In this document: positions 7,840-17,548 of the stretch, piece after piece
How positions within the stretch are numbered: the first letter of the stretch is position 1
Layout of the letters: every line of letters starts with the position of its first letter
Program-made: the position numbers and the translations under genes
Notes under the pieces: model-generated
What the model was told of the DNA's origin: nothing
Databases searched by the model: none
The model's input: only the letters and a program-made list of their open reading frames with translations
Assembly: GCA_964404285.1 (NCBI GenBank)
Contig: CAYOJK010000017.1
Location: forward strand, 1-50,159
Direction of reading: 5' to 3'
From: JBASEY01 sp964404285
GTDB lineage: Bacteria > CSSED10-310
Length of the DNA: 50,159 nt

Positions 7840-10800
7840 GGTCCCATTGACGGCATATCACTGTCTGAAGTCGCCAGACCCATCGATCGCATGGTTTTCA
7901 ACGTCTCGTTCAGTATTCTGCCGCATTCATCCAACTGTTGTTGCGAGAATTTTAATCGGATATCCGCTCCAATATCGGCAAAATAAATTGTCACGGGGAT
8001 ATCGGCAGTGTTTTTCGGATCGATACTCCGCACAGCCATCGCATAGACGGACATTTGAAAAAAGTGTTCGTTCCGGCGCTGTTCCAGCCAGGTTTCCAGA
8101 GACGCCGCTAGTGGTTTTCGGTCGGTTTTATAATCGACGACATGCCATATTCCATCGATTTTTACCAGCAGATCGATGATGCCATGCACGACACCGTTTT
8201 CCAAATAGATGTTGAAAGGCGCTTCGTGATAACCCCGGTTTTTGGATAGAACCGTATGCATCGACCAATTTCGAGTTCGAGTGATCATCTGGTGAAAACG
8301 TTCAAGTATGTTTTCGCGTTCAGCACTATCCAGCAATGACAAATCAGCTTCCAACGCTTCTGAGGCGATCCGCACCGCGTCAACGTTTAGATCGGGGTGC
8401 AACTCCATCAGTCGATGATAGGCATTACCTAACGCCAGAGCGGCTTCGCGTGTCGGGTCACTTTCCGTGTCACGAAAATGGTCCACCATATGCAACACGT
8501 GCTTTTTGACGTATTCATCACGGTTTACAAGAAACTCACGGATGGTTGTAACCGCGATCGGCTCGACACCGATATCGGCAGTCGGCGCTGGGGCTATCGG
8601 CGCAACCGGTTCCACCGCTGAACACGCCTGCGTGATCGACAGCGCTTCATCCAGTGACGGATACACGAATAGTTGGGTCTCAGCCGGCTGAACAGATGTG
8701 ATACATTTGACGGTTAAATTATCTCCTTCACCTACCGATATCTCGACACCTCCGGAATCAACATCGTTCAGCGTGATAGCCAACGCTGATCCGATCCAAT
8801 CGGCCATACGGTTTTTTTCCAGATTCGGCTTAAAAACACTGCTTTTTTCTGTGTTCACCAGATACAGTCGATCTCGTGCGCGAGTGAACGCGACATACAT
8901 CAGCCGTTTCCGTTCGGCTATTTCACGCCTTACCGCTTCTTTTTCCAGTTGAATGTACCGGAATGTCTTATAAGACGGCATATCGGGATTCAATTGCTCC
9001 AGCCGCAAACCGACACCTTGAACCGAATCCATCAGCAGCGCTTCTGAATTCCGCTGAAGATCTCGTTCGATACCCGTTAGATAGACGACTGGAAACTCCA
9101 ATCCTTTTGCTGCGTGGATCGTCATCAATGTCACACTGTTATCAGCCGACTTGGTCATTGTCGCTTCTTCTTCCCGGGTCGATTCCTGGTATTCGGCGAG
9201 TATCCGGGCGGTTTCCCACAACGGCGCGACGCCTTCCCGGTCCAGAAGCGTTATGTTATCCAGAAACTTTTCGATATTGACGATAACCTGTCCGTAGTCG
9301 TCTTCTGCTCTATAGCTGCCCCAACCGCCCGAAGCGGTCAGCGCCGTTTCCAAAATGTGCGCCAACGGCATGATTCCAGCGGATTGTCTGGCTTCGGTCA
9401 GTATATGGTAGGCCAGTTTCACCGAATCGGTGTCCGGCCATCTTAGATCATCGACTATCTGATCGATAGTCATTTTGTATGAATCTGTGGGAAAGCGACG
9501 CCACTTTTTTGCCAGTATCAACAACGCTTCATCGCTCAAGCCAAACATCGGCGACCGCAGCACGGTATAGAGCGCTGTTCGGTTTTCGGTGTCGGCCAAC
9601 CAGGTGATCAGCGCCGTCAAATCACGGATTTCCGGGGCCTCCCAAAAGCCGATACCTTTATAAACAGTGAATGGTATCGCCGCCTTCTTAAACGCCTGCA
9701 TCAGTAATTCCAGCCGCGTCCGAGCCGGAAACATCACCGTGATATCTTTCCAGTTAAAAACTCCCTCTGCAATTGTTTGTTTGATATGGCCGACCAGTAG
9801 CTCCACCCAGGGATTCTGTCCTGCTTCAGCGCTATTCTGAAGGTTATCATCGTCATCAGCACCATTACTTTGCGGTGGAAAAAGAAGAGCGATTTCGCCA
9901 GTATCTTCCGGCCGATCGTGATCGACATTGCGACCGAAAGCCAACGGTTCATAGGCGATTTCATAATCTTCACCCGGTGTCATCACCTGCCCACATACGA
10001 TATCGGTAAACTGTAAAATCGCCTGGCGGGATCGGAAATTTCGATCGATTGTGACATCTCCCGGCACGGCTTGTTCCACGTGGAACGTTGCGGCATGGTG
10101 TTTGTTATCGACGATTATCTTGTCTCGAACATCTCTGAAAACCGTAACATCGGCCTGTCTGAAACCGTATATGGATTGTTTCGGATCGCCGACAATAAAC
10201 AGTTTATCTTTCAACAACCTACCTTTTGCGTCGGTGACCAGCGGCTCCAGCATCTGCCATTGCATCGGATTGGTATCTTGAAATTCGTCGATCATGAAAT
10301 AACGATAACGACTCTGCAGCGTTTTTCGAATGGTATCGGCATCCTTGTTTTGAGTCAGCAGTAGCCAGGTCAACCGTTCCAGATCATCGAACGTCAACAT
10401 CGCGGTATAACGGCGTATCCTGTCCCGTTCATCAACAGCCTTTTTCGCCAACAGGCACAACACCTGCAGCGCCTGATGCGCAAATTTTTCGCCGGTCAGA
10501 CTGATGCGACAGATTTCAGCTAATTCCTGCTGAAGCTCCTTGACAACATTATTTGTTTTTGGGAAATTACGACTCGTTCCTCTAGGTTCATCATCATCCC
10601 TAAACAATGTCACTTTCAGCGCCTTCAATCCTGCTTCGATTTGTTCCGGCGAAACACTGTTTTGCACCGTTACCAATTGCTCGATCAGCTCTGCCACCCG
10701 ATCATATTCTTTGCCCGACGTTTGATTTAATTGTTTGCGAAACCGCTCATCCCAATAGGCCACGTCGAATCCGTCTAAGGCCTCGCGATAAAATGCCACC

Positions 10801-11390
10801 GCGTCGAACGGTTTATCTATCTGCCGCTGCATCGCTGCCACGATATCAGGCTGCACTGCCAGTATAGCCAGGTGTTCTTCCAGAGTTTTATAGCGAAAAA
10901 ACCGTAGGGCTTGCTGATAAATTTCCGGTAATTCACGTTCGGCTCGGCGCAACGCCATTTTTGCAGCCTCGACGCCGGGATCAATGGTTGAATCCTCTTC
11001 AACAATACCAAAACTCGGATCGAGACCGGCTGATATCGCGAACTCTCTCAAGAGCCCAGCGGCAAAACTGTGGATCGTCCCGATCGGCGCCCACGGCAAC
11101 TCATCCAGAATACGCGTGTATCGAGTGCGTACTGCCGAATCAGGAGTTGAATCCGGCATCAATTCAGAAATACGTTGGCGAATGCGTTCCCGCATTTCTG
11201 AAGCGGCTTTACGAGTAAACGTGATGGCGACGATATTTTTTGCCGTCAATTCTGGATTGGTTTCCAGGATTTTGAGATATCGTTCGACCAGCACGCGCGT
11301 TTTTCCGGAACCGGCTCCGGCGGATACCGCAATATTATGCGTCAGGTTCAACGCCGCTTTTTGCTGCCGTGTCATTTCAAAGTCAGCCAT
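7836..11390 (-). CDS. addA: AddA-like helicase-nuclease (UvrD/RecB type)
   Basis: 1184-residue superfamily 1A helicase with a C-terminal RecB-type nuclease. Walker A is SAGAGSGKT near residues 23-32, Walker B DEFQDTNP near 367, later helicase motifs include GDPKQSIYGFRQAD and TIHAAKGLEFPVVY, and VAFTRARDRLYLV comes after that. The nuclease motif HVVDYKTDRK lies near 1085. AddA works with AddB to resect double-strand breaks for RecA loading, in the cytoplasm. The gene overlaps the addB-like gene upstream by 8 nt and the radical SAM gene downstream by 4 nt. All key motifs look intact, so it is probably active. Other RecB-like or PcrA-nuclease fusions are less likely given the AddB partner. Confidence 0.92.
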   Translation of the reverse strand: MADFEMTRQQKAALNLTHNIAVSAGAGSGKTRVLVERYLKILETNPELTAKNIVAITFTRKAASEMRERIRQRISELMPDSTPDSAVRTRYTRILDELPWAPIGTIHSFAAGLLREFAISAGLDPSFGIVEEDSTIDPGVEAAKMALRRAERELPEIYQQALRFFRYKTLEEHLAILAVQPDIVAAMQRQIDKPFDAVAFYREALDGFDVAYWDERFRKQLNQTSGKEYDRVAELIEQLVTVQNSVSPEQIEAGLKALKVTLFRDDDEPRGTSRNFPKTNNVVKELQQELAEICRISLTGEKFAHQALQVLCLLAKKAVDERDRIRRYTAMLTFDDLERLTWLLLTQNKDADTIRKTLQSRYRYFMIDEFQDTNPMQWQMLEPLVTDAKGRLLKDKLFIVGDPKQSIYGFRQADVTVFRDVRDKIIVDNKHHAATFHVEQAVPGDVTIDRNFRSRQAILQFTDIVCGQVMTPGEDYEIAYEPLAFGRNVDHDRPEDTGEIALLFPPQSNGADDDDNLQNSAEAGQNPWVELLVGHIKQTIAEGVFNWKDITVMFPARTRLELLMQAFKKAAIPFTVYKGIGFWEAPEIRDLTALITWLADTENRTALYTVLRSPMFGLSDEALLILAKKWRRFPTDSYKMTIDQIVDDLRWPDTDSVKLAYHILTEARQSAGIMPLAHILETALTASGGWGSYRAEDDYGQVIVNIEKFLDNITLLDREGVAPLWETARILAEYQESTREEEATMTKSADNSVTLMTIHAAKGLEFPVVYLTGIERDLQRNSEALLMDSVQGVGLRLEQLNPDMPSYKTFRYIQLEKEAVRREIAERKRLMYVAFTRARDRLYLVNTEKSSVFKPNLEKNRMADWIGSALAITLNDVDSGGVEISVGEGDNLTVKCITSVQPAETQLFVYPSLDEALSITQACSAVEPVAPIAPAPTADIGVEPIAVTTIREFLVNRDEYVKKHVLHMVDHFRDTESDPTREAALALGNAYHRLMELHPDLNVDAVRIASEALEADLSLLDSAERENILERFHQMITRTRNWSMHTVLSKNRGYHEAPFNIYLENGVVHGIIDLLVKIDGIWHVVDYKTDRKPLAASLETWLEQRRNEHFFQMSVYAMAVRSIDPKNTADIPVTIYFADIGADIRLKFSQQQLDECGRILNETLKTMRSMGLATSDSDMPSMGP

Positions 11391-14300
11391 TTATCGCCTC
11401 TCTTTCACGCCTGCACAGCCCTGGAAATACACACCACTCGCATTTTTCCGTGCTTTCAGCGATGCCGAATTTTCCGTGCCGCATCGCACTGACCTCTTGT
11501 CCGATCACACTTTTCAACTGCTCCATGTATTCCAAAAAATCTTTTTCCGGCCACTCTCGTTTCAAGGTGTTCGAGCCGCCTTTTTCCGGTAGATAAACGG
11601 ATATTTCGCTGCCTCCCCGCCGCAGAACAGTGACCAAATCAGGAGCCGTCCGGCTTTTCACCTTATAGTAACCACCCGCATTGATCGGCAGGTTCAAGAT
11701 ATGTGAGGCCGCTAACATGTATATACCGACTTGAACACGCTGAAACCCGTCTATTTCTTTTTTCTGGGGCCGCTTGCCGGATTTGTAATCCCAGATCACC
11801 GCATCGCGATCGCCAAGTGCGTCCAAACGGTCGATTTTACCGGTTATCACAATATCCTGTCCGTCATCATCCAGCAGCACAAATGGTTTTTCGCCGCTTT
11901 TCCTGCCGAACGACCATTCCAACAACCGCGGCTGCAACTCTTGCGGACCGTCCGCTTCCAGACGCGCAAACCGTATGGCAAGGCCTTCATCACCAATCTC
12001 AGGAGCTCCGATAATATCCAAATAATCCCTGCGGGCAGCCTCGCTGCTGTAACCCAGTCGCTCATATTCTTCAACGGCTATTTCACGAATACGCGCTGCA
12101 GAGGTTTCAATCTCGTCCTGTCTGATACGGACAGAGTGTCGATCCATGCGCTCATTATAAAAACGAAACAACACATCATGAATCATCGATCCTCTATCCA
12201 GCGGCGACATCGTTTCAACCGGTTCATCTGGCTCACCCAGACCCAGGACTCTTTCGAAAAAGAATGCTCGTGGACACCCGATATAGACTTCCAGCGAGGT
12301 CGGCGAAAACGATCGTTCCGGGCCGACATGAGTCTGAATGATGTGTTTGGTCTGTTCCGATGCCTGCTCGAGATCACCACACCACTGTCCGATTCCGGAC
12401 CGCTTCATACCGGCAACCGCTTTGCCGACCGCCGCCCGAGCGGATACAGGGCAGTCGGCAGTCAGATGATCCTGAGCCGCCTGGATCGACCGTTCCATCA
12501 GACAGAGCGGTTCCCTGTCGTCCGCGACAATGTCGGGTTTCTGAAACAGCGTCGTCATATACTCCCAAACCAGGCTGGGCAGCAGTTCTTCGTCGCCGGC
12601 CAGCGTCGGTCGAGACAACGTCAGCGTTATCAAAGGCGCCTCCATGACGCGAATCATGTCAGCGAATGCGGCGATTCGCTGCTGGTTGGGCGGCGCTTCA
12701 AGAATCGTGTCGATCAAATCCGCATACCAAAACGGCGAAGGCGATCGCGGTCTCGGAAACGCTTTGTCGGTCAAGCCGCCCATATAGACATGCCGAAAAG
12801 TCAGGCCGTGGATTCCCAGCAACCCCAAAACCTGCACTCTATCGCCGGCTTGCGTCGTCAATTGGTAATCGATGCCGACCAGCATCCGCCGAAAAATGTC
12901 GCAAAACTCCGTCAATGTGATGTCGGTATCCGTCTCGGCAACAGTTTCAATGCTCGACATAAACGGTTCGACAGCATCAAAATACTCCAGCAATCGATTG
13001 TAAGCCCGACGAATATATTCAAATTTTTGGGATCCTGCCGGCAGTTTTTCCAGCGCAAATCGCTGTAATTTTTCGATGTTGAGATTGACCTGTAGCGCCG
13101 TCAACGCTCGACGCAGCCACGCCAACCATTCCATTGCGGAGGCGCGTGTTCCGGGCTCATCAGCCGGATTGTCCTTGTTCCGCCCAACCGGCCGCTGCAG
13201 CACGTCAGCTATCCGATAGACAATCTCCAGCGCTTGGGCGGCCAGATTCGCATCGACACCTGTCGGCGCGCCGGCGGCCATGACGTGTTTCAGCATCGAT
13301 ATCCAACGGTTTTTGTCCCGTATAACCTTGAATTCGGACGACCATTCGGCTCCGCGGCGAACCAGGACATGGGTTTTATCCGGAGCGATACCGGTCAAGC
13401 TCGAATCACCCAGAACCGCCAACAGGTCATGACGATTCCAGTCACCGGCGAGTTTCAGGAAACGTTCGATCGACGTGAAAACGGGCGATCCGGTCAACGG
13501 CAAAGATTGGCTGAGATTGACGGGGATATCGTAACGTTCGAAGACACGCCTGAGAGTCGGCGCCACGGTCTGCAAATCCGGAAACGTCACCCCGATATCG
13601 CTCCATCGCAAACCGTTCGCATCAACGCGTTTTCGTATATCCCGCGCTATGGCGGTGATTTCGTCTAAAAGGCTGCCGCGTTCAATCAGTCGCAACCTGC
13701 CGGGAGCATTCAAAGACGCCACATCCGCCGGCAGGCATTCCAGTTCATAGCCGCCGAAGTGGAACGCCGCCGCCTCCAAAGGTGAAACAATAGTCGAATC
13801 AGGATAGTCATTGTGTTGCGCGTCAACAGATATTTCATCGCACAGCGGACGCCATTCCGCATCCGGGAAAGCGATTTTCATTCCGGCGACCATCCAGCCC
13901 AAAATTCCTTGTGGAGCCGGATTGCCGGGCCAGACCAGTGTCACCTCCATCCGATCGCTCAACTTGCCGATAATGTCGAGCTGCAGCGGTGTCAGCTCCA
14001 AAAACCCGTCAAAGACGCATCGGCGCCATGGCAACACGACAACGGTGTCTTCCCGAAGCTTTTCGGCGACGCGCAGGTGCATGCCACCCAAGTCGATTTT
14101 TCGGTGTTTGATCAAATATTTTTGGTAGGCTAGATACAGTGTCAGAAACACGCGGCCGTACCCTTCGTGAGCATCCGGAATGGACGTCATGGTATCGACG
14201 GTCAGGCCGTGACGCTGGAGTTCATCGATTTGGCGGGCAGTTTCAGCGATGAGTCCCGGTCCCGGCATCGTGTTCAAATCTTTTAACAGAACGGTTTTAA

Positions 14301-14589
14301 TTTCTGCATCTTGAGTTATCACTGTCAGCACAGCTTTCACGGCATCGGGAGCCGGTACGCCGGCATCACCGCCCAGCCGCTCATAGAGCAGTTGTACCAC
14401 GTCATCGAATGTGTGGATACGCGGTGGAAACTTGACGTGTTTTTCGCGAAAACGCTGTCCAATCCATTGGCGTTTGCGTTGGGTAGGCGTTACCCAAAGT
14501 GTTTGGGATGCGTATACGGGATCATCGATGAACGTATCAAACCAGGCGCTTCGAGAAGAATCGCCGGGGGGTCCGAAAAGAATTTTCAT
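11383..14589 (-). CDS. addB: AddB-like helicase-nuclease subunit with Fe-S cluster
   Basis: 1068 residues. The N-terminus has a degenerate P-loop (FGPPGDSSRSAW) in place of a full Walker A, so helicase activity may be weak or lost, although AddB of Bacillus keeps a Walker A. The C-terminal nuclease is clear: CPRAFFF near residue 770, WDYKSGK near 935 and CEWCVFPGLC near 1050. The first Cys plus the last three match the four-cysteine 4Fe-4S pattern that staples AddB/Cas4-type nucleases. It stands directly before addA with an 8-nt overlap and 18 nt after the LUD gene. The partner roles are nicking one strand and recognising Chi-like sites in known AddAB enzymes. Confidence 0.88.
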   Translation of the reverse strand: MKILFGPPGDSSRSAWFDTFIDDPVYASQTLWVTPTQRKRQWIGQRFREKHVKFPPRIHTFDDVVQLLYERLGGDAGVPAPDAVKAVLTVITQDAEIKTVLLKDLNTMPGPGLIAETARQIDELQRHGLTVDTMTSIPDAHEGYGRVFLTLYLAYQKYLIKHRKIDLGGMHLRVAEKLREDTVVVLPWRRCVFDGFLELTPLQLDIIGKLSDRMEVTLVWPGNPAPQGILGWMVAGMKIAFPDAEWRPLCDEISVDAQHNDYPDSTIVSPLEAAAFHFGGYELECLPADVASLNAPGRLRLIERGSLLDEITAIARDIRKRVDANGLRWSDIGVTFPDLQTVAPTLRRVFERYDIPVNLSQSLPLTGSPVFTSIERFLKLAGDWNRHDLLAVLGDSSLTGIAPDKTHVLVRRGAEWSSEFKVIRDKNRWISMLKHVMAAGAPTGVDANLAAQALEIVYRIADVLQRPVGRNKDNPADEPGTRASAMEWLAWLRRALTALQVNLNIEKLQRFALEKLPAGSQKFEYIRRAYNRLLEYFDAVEPFMSSIETVAETDTDITLTEFCDIFRRMLVGIDYQLTTQAGDRVQVLGLLGIHGLTFRHVYMGGLTDKAFPRPRSPSPFWYADLIDTILEAPPNQQRIAAFADMIRVMEAPLITLTLSRPTLAGDEELLPSLVWEYMTTLFQKPDIVADDREPLCLMERSIQAAQDHLTADCPVSARAAVGKAVAGMKRSGIGQWCGDLEQASEQTKHIIQTHVGPERSFSPTSLEVYIGCPRAFFFERVLGLGEPDEPVETMSPLDRGSMIHDVLFRFYNERMDRHSVRIRQDEIETSAARIREIAVEEYERLGYSSEAARRDYLDIIGAPEIGDEGLAIRFARLEADGPQELQPRLLEWSFGRKSGEKPFVLLDDDGQDIVITGKIDRLDALGDRDAVIWDYKSGKRPQKKEIDGFQRVQVGIYMLAASHILNLPINAGGYYKVKSRTAPDLVTVLRRGGSEISVYLPEKGGSNTLKREWPEKDFLEYMEQLKSVIGQEVSAMRHGKFGIAESTEKCEWCVFPGLCRREREAING

Positions 14590-14607
14590 TGACGCCGCCT
14601 TTCGGTA

Positions 14608-15264
14608 TTAAAAACCAAGGTGTTCATTCACTAGGATAACGTGCATTCGTTCCGGGTCGCCTTGGCGTTCGATAATGGTCGTCACAGCACATATACGCTC
14701 GGAATTCGTGCAATCGTTGCATCGCAGTGTTTCCCGGCACGGCGTGTCGCGGTCCAGCCGTTCGCAGTTTAAAGGCGCGGCGACGTCATCGATTCGGATA
14801 ATGGCGCTGTCGATATCATCGACGATTTTATTGATGCCGGCGACAATGATGACGCGTTTCGGGCCGTAACACATCGCTGCGACGCGATTGCCCATGCCGT
14901 CGCGGTTGACCAGGACGCCGTCACGGGTGATGGCGTTAGCGCCGCATAAAAACACGTCCGACGTCAAGCCCAAACGTCGGTTTTCAACTTGCTGCTCACG
15001 TGTCAAATCCAGGTTATACGGGTCTAGAAACGTGATATCGGAACGTCTTTGGAGCGCTTCACGGATGCCGCATTGATCCAGCGTAATCGAGCCTCCTTGG
15101 CTGACGGTCGATCCACCCGGAATAAGTTCCATCACCTGCGTCAGGGCGGAGGCGCGGGTCGGCGCGAAATAACCGTTGATTTTACGCCATTCGAAAGATG
15201 CCAAAACCTGTTCAATCAATGTCCGATTATACCAGTCGTAAAGTTGAGTATATTTTTGATTCAT
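14608..15264 (-). CDS. LUD-domain protein (LutC/YkgG-like)
   Basis: 218 residues of the LUD family, named for lactate utilisation proteins LutB/LutC. Visible family patterns include GGSTVSQGGSITLDQCGIREAL, followed by DVFLCGANAITRDGVLVNRDGMGNR, the typical central LUD stretch. A cysteine-rich patch (CRETLRCNDC, then CAVT) near residues 175-193 may bind metal. Stand-alone LUD proteins of this length are common and their reaction is mostly unproven. It starts behind a good AAGGAG site and is the first gene of the leftward unit: addB begins 18 nt downstream. Nothing in the operon supports lactate oxidation, so the name describes the fold only. Confidence 0.8.
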   Translation of the reverse strand: MNQKYTQLYDWYNRTLIEQVLASFEWRKINGYFAPTRASALTQVMELIPGGSTVSQGGSITLDQCGIREALQRRSDITFLDPYNLDLTREQQVENRRLGLTSDVFLCGANAITRDGVLVNRDGMGNRVAAMCYGPKRVIIVAGINKIVDDIDSAIIRIDDVAAPLNCERLDRDTPCRETLRCNDCTNSERICAVTTIIERQGDPERMHVILVNEHLGF

Positions 15265-15529
15265 AAGAGTCTCCTTTAAAAATCATGGGTATGTGCTAAG
15301 CCGTAAACATGTGTAAAACACGGATTGATTTTACCTGTTTTTGCTGTCCGGAGCAATTCAGGAATTTGATTTAGAAAACGATATCATAAATGACTGGTTT
15401 TGATTCGATCAAACCCGAAAAAAATCGTCATGATCCGTTTATCGATGGCGCCATTGCAAAGAGAGTGTCAGTGTATATTCATGGATGATAATGTAATGAC
15501 ACTCTTCCTTTGTCTTATACGTCCCATCG

Positions 15530-15584
15530 TCCCATTAGTCCCATAATCCCCCCACACGTCCCATTGGTCCCATAACCCCCCTGC
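15530..15584. repeat. Short tandem repeat (GTCCCAT units)
   Basis: Two imperfect copies of a roughly 28-bp unit, CGTCCCATTRGTCCCATAA followed by a C-run, stand head to tail. Within each, GTCCCAT is itself repeated. It is non-coding. The surrounding gap 15265-16038 has no convincing gene; it holds this repeat, the repeat at 15619-15684 and AT-rich sequence. Confidence 0.5.
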
Positions 15585-15618
15585 TGTCACCTGGCTTTTA
15601 CAGAGTTTATCGAATTAA

Positions 15619-15684
15619 ATTTCGGGGGACAGACTTCCAATTTTGTATCTTCGGATCGATATATTTCGGGGGACAGACTTCCAA
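15619..15684. repeat. Paired 22-bp direct repeat with GGGGGACAGACTTCC core
   Basis: A 22-bp sequence starting ATTTCGGGGGACAGACTTCC is present identically at 15619-15640 and 15663-15684, spaced 44 bp apart. From memory, similar GGGGACAGACTTCC tracts flank REP-associated (Y1) transposases in many genomes. No transposase is present here, so this is at most a relic of such an element. Confidence 0.5.
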
Positions 15685-16038
15685 AAATAACAAAACGAAC
15701 CATCTTTTATTTTTGAATATCAAACCCGTAAGGCCGAAATACATGCGACCGGCACCTATCTGCGCCATCTGTGGAAAAAAAATTCCTAATGTTTGAACGA
15801 TCAAAATCCTATTGTGGATTTAGATGTTATTGGCGTTCATTCGCGTTCATTCGCGGTTATTAAAAAAAACTACATCTGAAATAGTGCTGATACCGTCTAT
15901 TTTGAAAATCAAACGTGATTATGGTTTAATTCGGTTTGTGGGTAGAAAACAGTTTTGTAACGCATTTGATACCTTTTCTTTCCGTCTGAAAGGCGGGAAA
16001 ACCATTATTGGAGCTCGTCATTTTATAAAGAGGTTCGG

Positions 16039-17157
16039 ATGACAATAAACGAAGCATTTGACATATTGAGTATTCCTTTTACTTCAAACGCGGAGGTTGT
16101 CAAAAAAGCGTACCGCAAACGCGCTTTGGAGACGCATCCTGACCGAGGCGGGAACTCCCAGGATTTTATCCGTGTTCGAGCTGCTTATGAAATAATTTGT
16201 AAGTTTCTTGAATCACCGGATCTTAAAGCAACGGATATGGACAATGAAATACCCATTCCGGATGAATTGAAATCGATCATAGACCAAATTGTTCGTGAGT
16301 TTCACCAGCAATTCCAAAGAGCCGAACAACTCTGTCAACAGGCTTTTGCTGATTTTGATAGTATGATGACACAGCATATTCAAAATGCGTCACGTAAAGA
16401 CCTTCAAAATTTTGGAAACACTTTCAGGCGCAACTGGAACCTATTGATTCGCAGCTTATTTGAGCGTTTCAATTCAAACTGTCGAGCAACAATACACAAA
16501 TATGAAAGCTGGTTTGACAAAACGCTTGAAGAAACATTTGATGACATTTATAAAAAGCAATTAAAGGAATATTCAAAATCACCTCGATTTTATATCTATT
16601 CTATGATTATTCCTATTATTGTAATACTTTTAACACACAACAAATCGTTTTTTTATCGTATTATTCTTTCTTTGGGATCATTACTTTTACTTTTTCCTGT
16701 ATATTGGATTGACTGTACACTGAGACGCAAAACTCCCCATGACGTCCGGACACTGGATATTCAGTTGTTCAAGATAGACAGAGGAACAAATTTTCAAGGC
16801 TCGGCGATCTTAAAAAAAGCATCTATGGATAGAGCCATGTCCGGCATTGCCGGCGCGACGTTTTCGGGTCTTTTCTCAAGTAGTTCACATGCCCCAGCGG
16901 CAGGGTTTGCTATCGGTTTTGCTATAGCAGAAATTTACAGTCGTATCAAAAACCCAACCAATAAAATACGAAATTTAATCTATAATGAATATCGAGAATT
17001 TCTTGCTGTTGCGCAGCCGGAAATAACGACTTATATCATTCAAACTCATCAAAAGCTTATGAAGAATATACAGCAGGAGATAATCAACAGTTACTCAAAG
17101 GGCATGAAGAGAACGATATTGTTAGTAGCCGGACATTCAGAAAAGGATGCTCGATAG
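16039..17157 (+). CDS. Membrane-anchored J-domain protein
   Basis: 372 residues. The N-terminal ~65 residues form a DnaJ J-domain with the HPD motif at 33-35 (THPDRGGNS), the piece that stimulates DnaK ATPase. There is no Gly/Phe region, zinc finger or substrate domain of DnaJ. Two hydrophobic segments (about 184-202 and 207-228) should anchor it in the inner membrane, and a further Gly/Ala-rich stretch near 275-300 may insert as well. A membrane recruitment factor for DnaK is the inference. It is a single gene. Its 3' end overlaps by about 20 nt the relic of an IS1380 transposase on the other strand, so the last residues may derive from the insertion. Confidence 0.75.
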   Translation: MTINEAFDILSIPFTSNAEVVKKAYRKRALETHPDRGGNSQDFIRVRAAYEIICKFLESPDLKATDMDNEIPIPDELKSIIDQIVREFHQQFQRAEQLCQQAFADFDSMMTQHIQNASRKDLQNFGNTFRRNWNLLIRSLFERFNSNCRATIHKYESWFDKTLEETFDDIYKKQLKEYSKSPRFYIYSMIIPIIVILLTHNKSFFYRIILSLGSLLLLFPVYWIDCTLRRKTPHDVRTLDIQLFKIDRGTNFQGSAILKKASMDRAMSGIAGATFSGLFSSSSHAPAAGFAIGFAIAEIYSRIKNPTNKIRNLIYNEYREFLAVAQPEITTYIIQTHQKLMKNIQQEIINSYSKGMKRTILLVAGHSEKDAR

Positions 17158-17487
17158 ATGGAATTGAATCCGCCGGGTATTTCGCGTGATGATTGCTCCA
17201 ATTTTCAATAGTTTCAAACGAATGGTACCGCATTGAGCACTGGCAAGTTCTGTTCGATAAAGTCCCAGGCGGATCGTCTCCATTAAGACATATGCCAGTG
17301 CGCTCAAAAGCACTCGGAATTGATTGGGCCAGAATCCATGACAGCTAGTACGATCGGCAAATAAGTCCAGTTGTTTTTCCTTGATCCGGTTTTCCATATC
17401 CCCACGGGCACAATACATCTCATCATAGAGGCTCTGCGGCGATCCCAACCAAAAATCCAAATAGATTTTGTCTTTTGCGATCGTCAA
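17137..17487 (-). pseudogene. IS1380-family transposase, C-terminal remnant
   Basis: The translated 116 residues match, from memory, the C-terminal end of IS1380 transposases: YCARGDMENRIKEKQLDLFA, then ADRTSCHGFWPNQFRVLLSA, AYVLMETIRL and GTIRLKLLKIGAIITRNTRR. The normal protein is over 400 residues, so the N-terminal three quarters, including most of the DDE catalytic core, are missing. No inverted terminal repeats are evident. It is an old, inactive relic between the J-domain and TPR genes. Confidence 0.8.
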
Positions 17488-17548
17488 ACGCAGGGCTCAC
17501 CGACTGCATTTTTCGCTTTCCGGCGCTACGTCTTGTTTGGCGTTATTC

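Noticed and set aside
15607..15804. Leftward frame over the GGGGACAGACTTCC repeats
   Set aside because: It is made of the direct repeats, with no start signal or known family.
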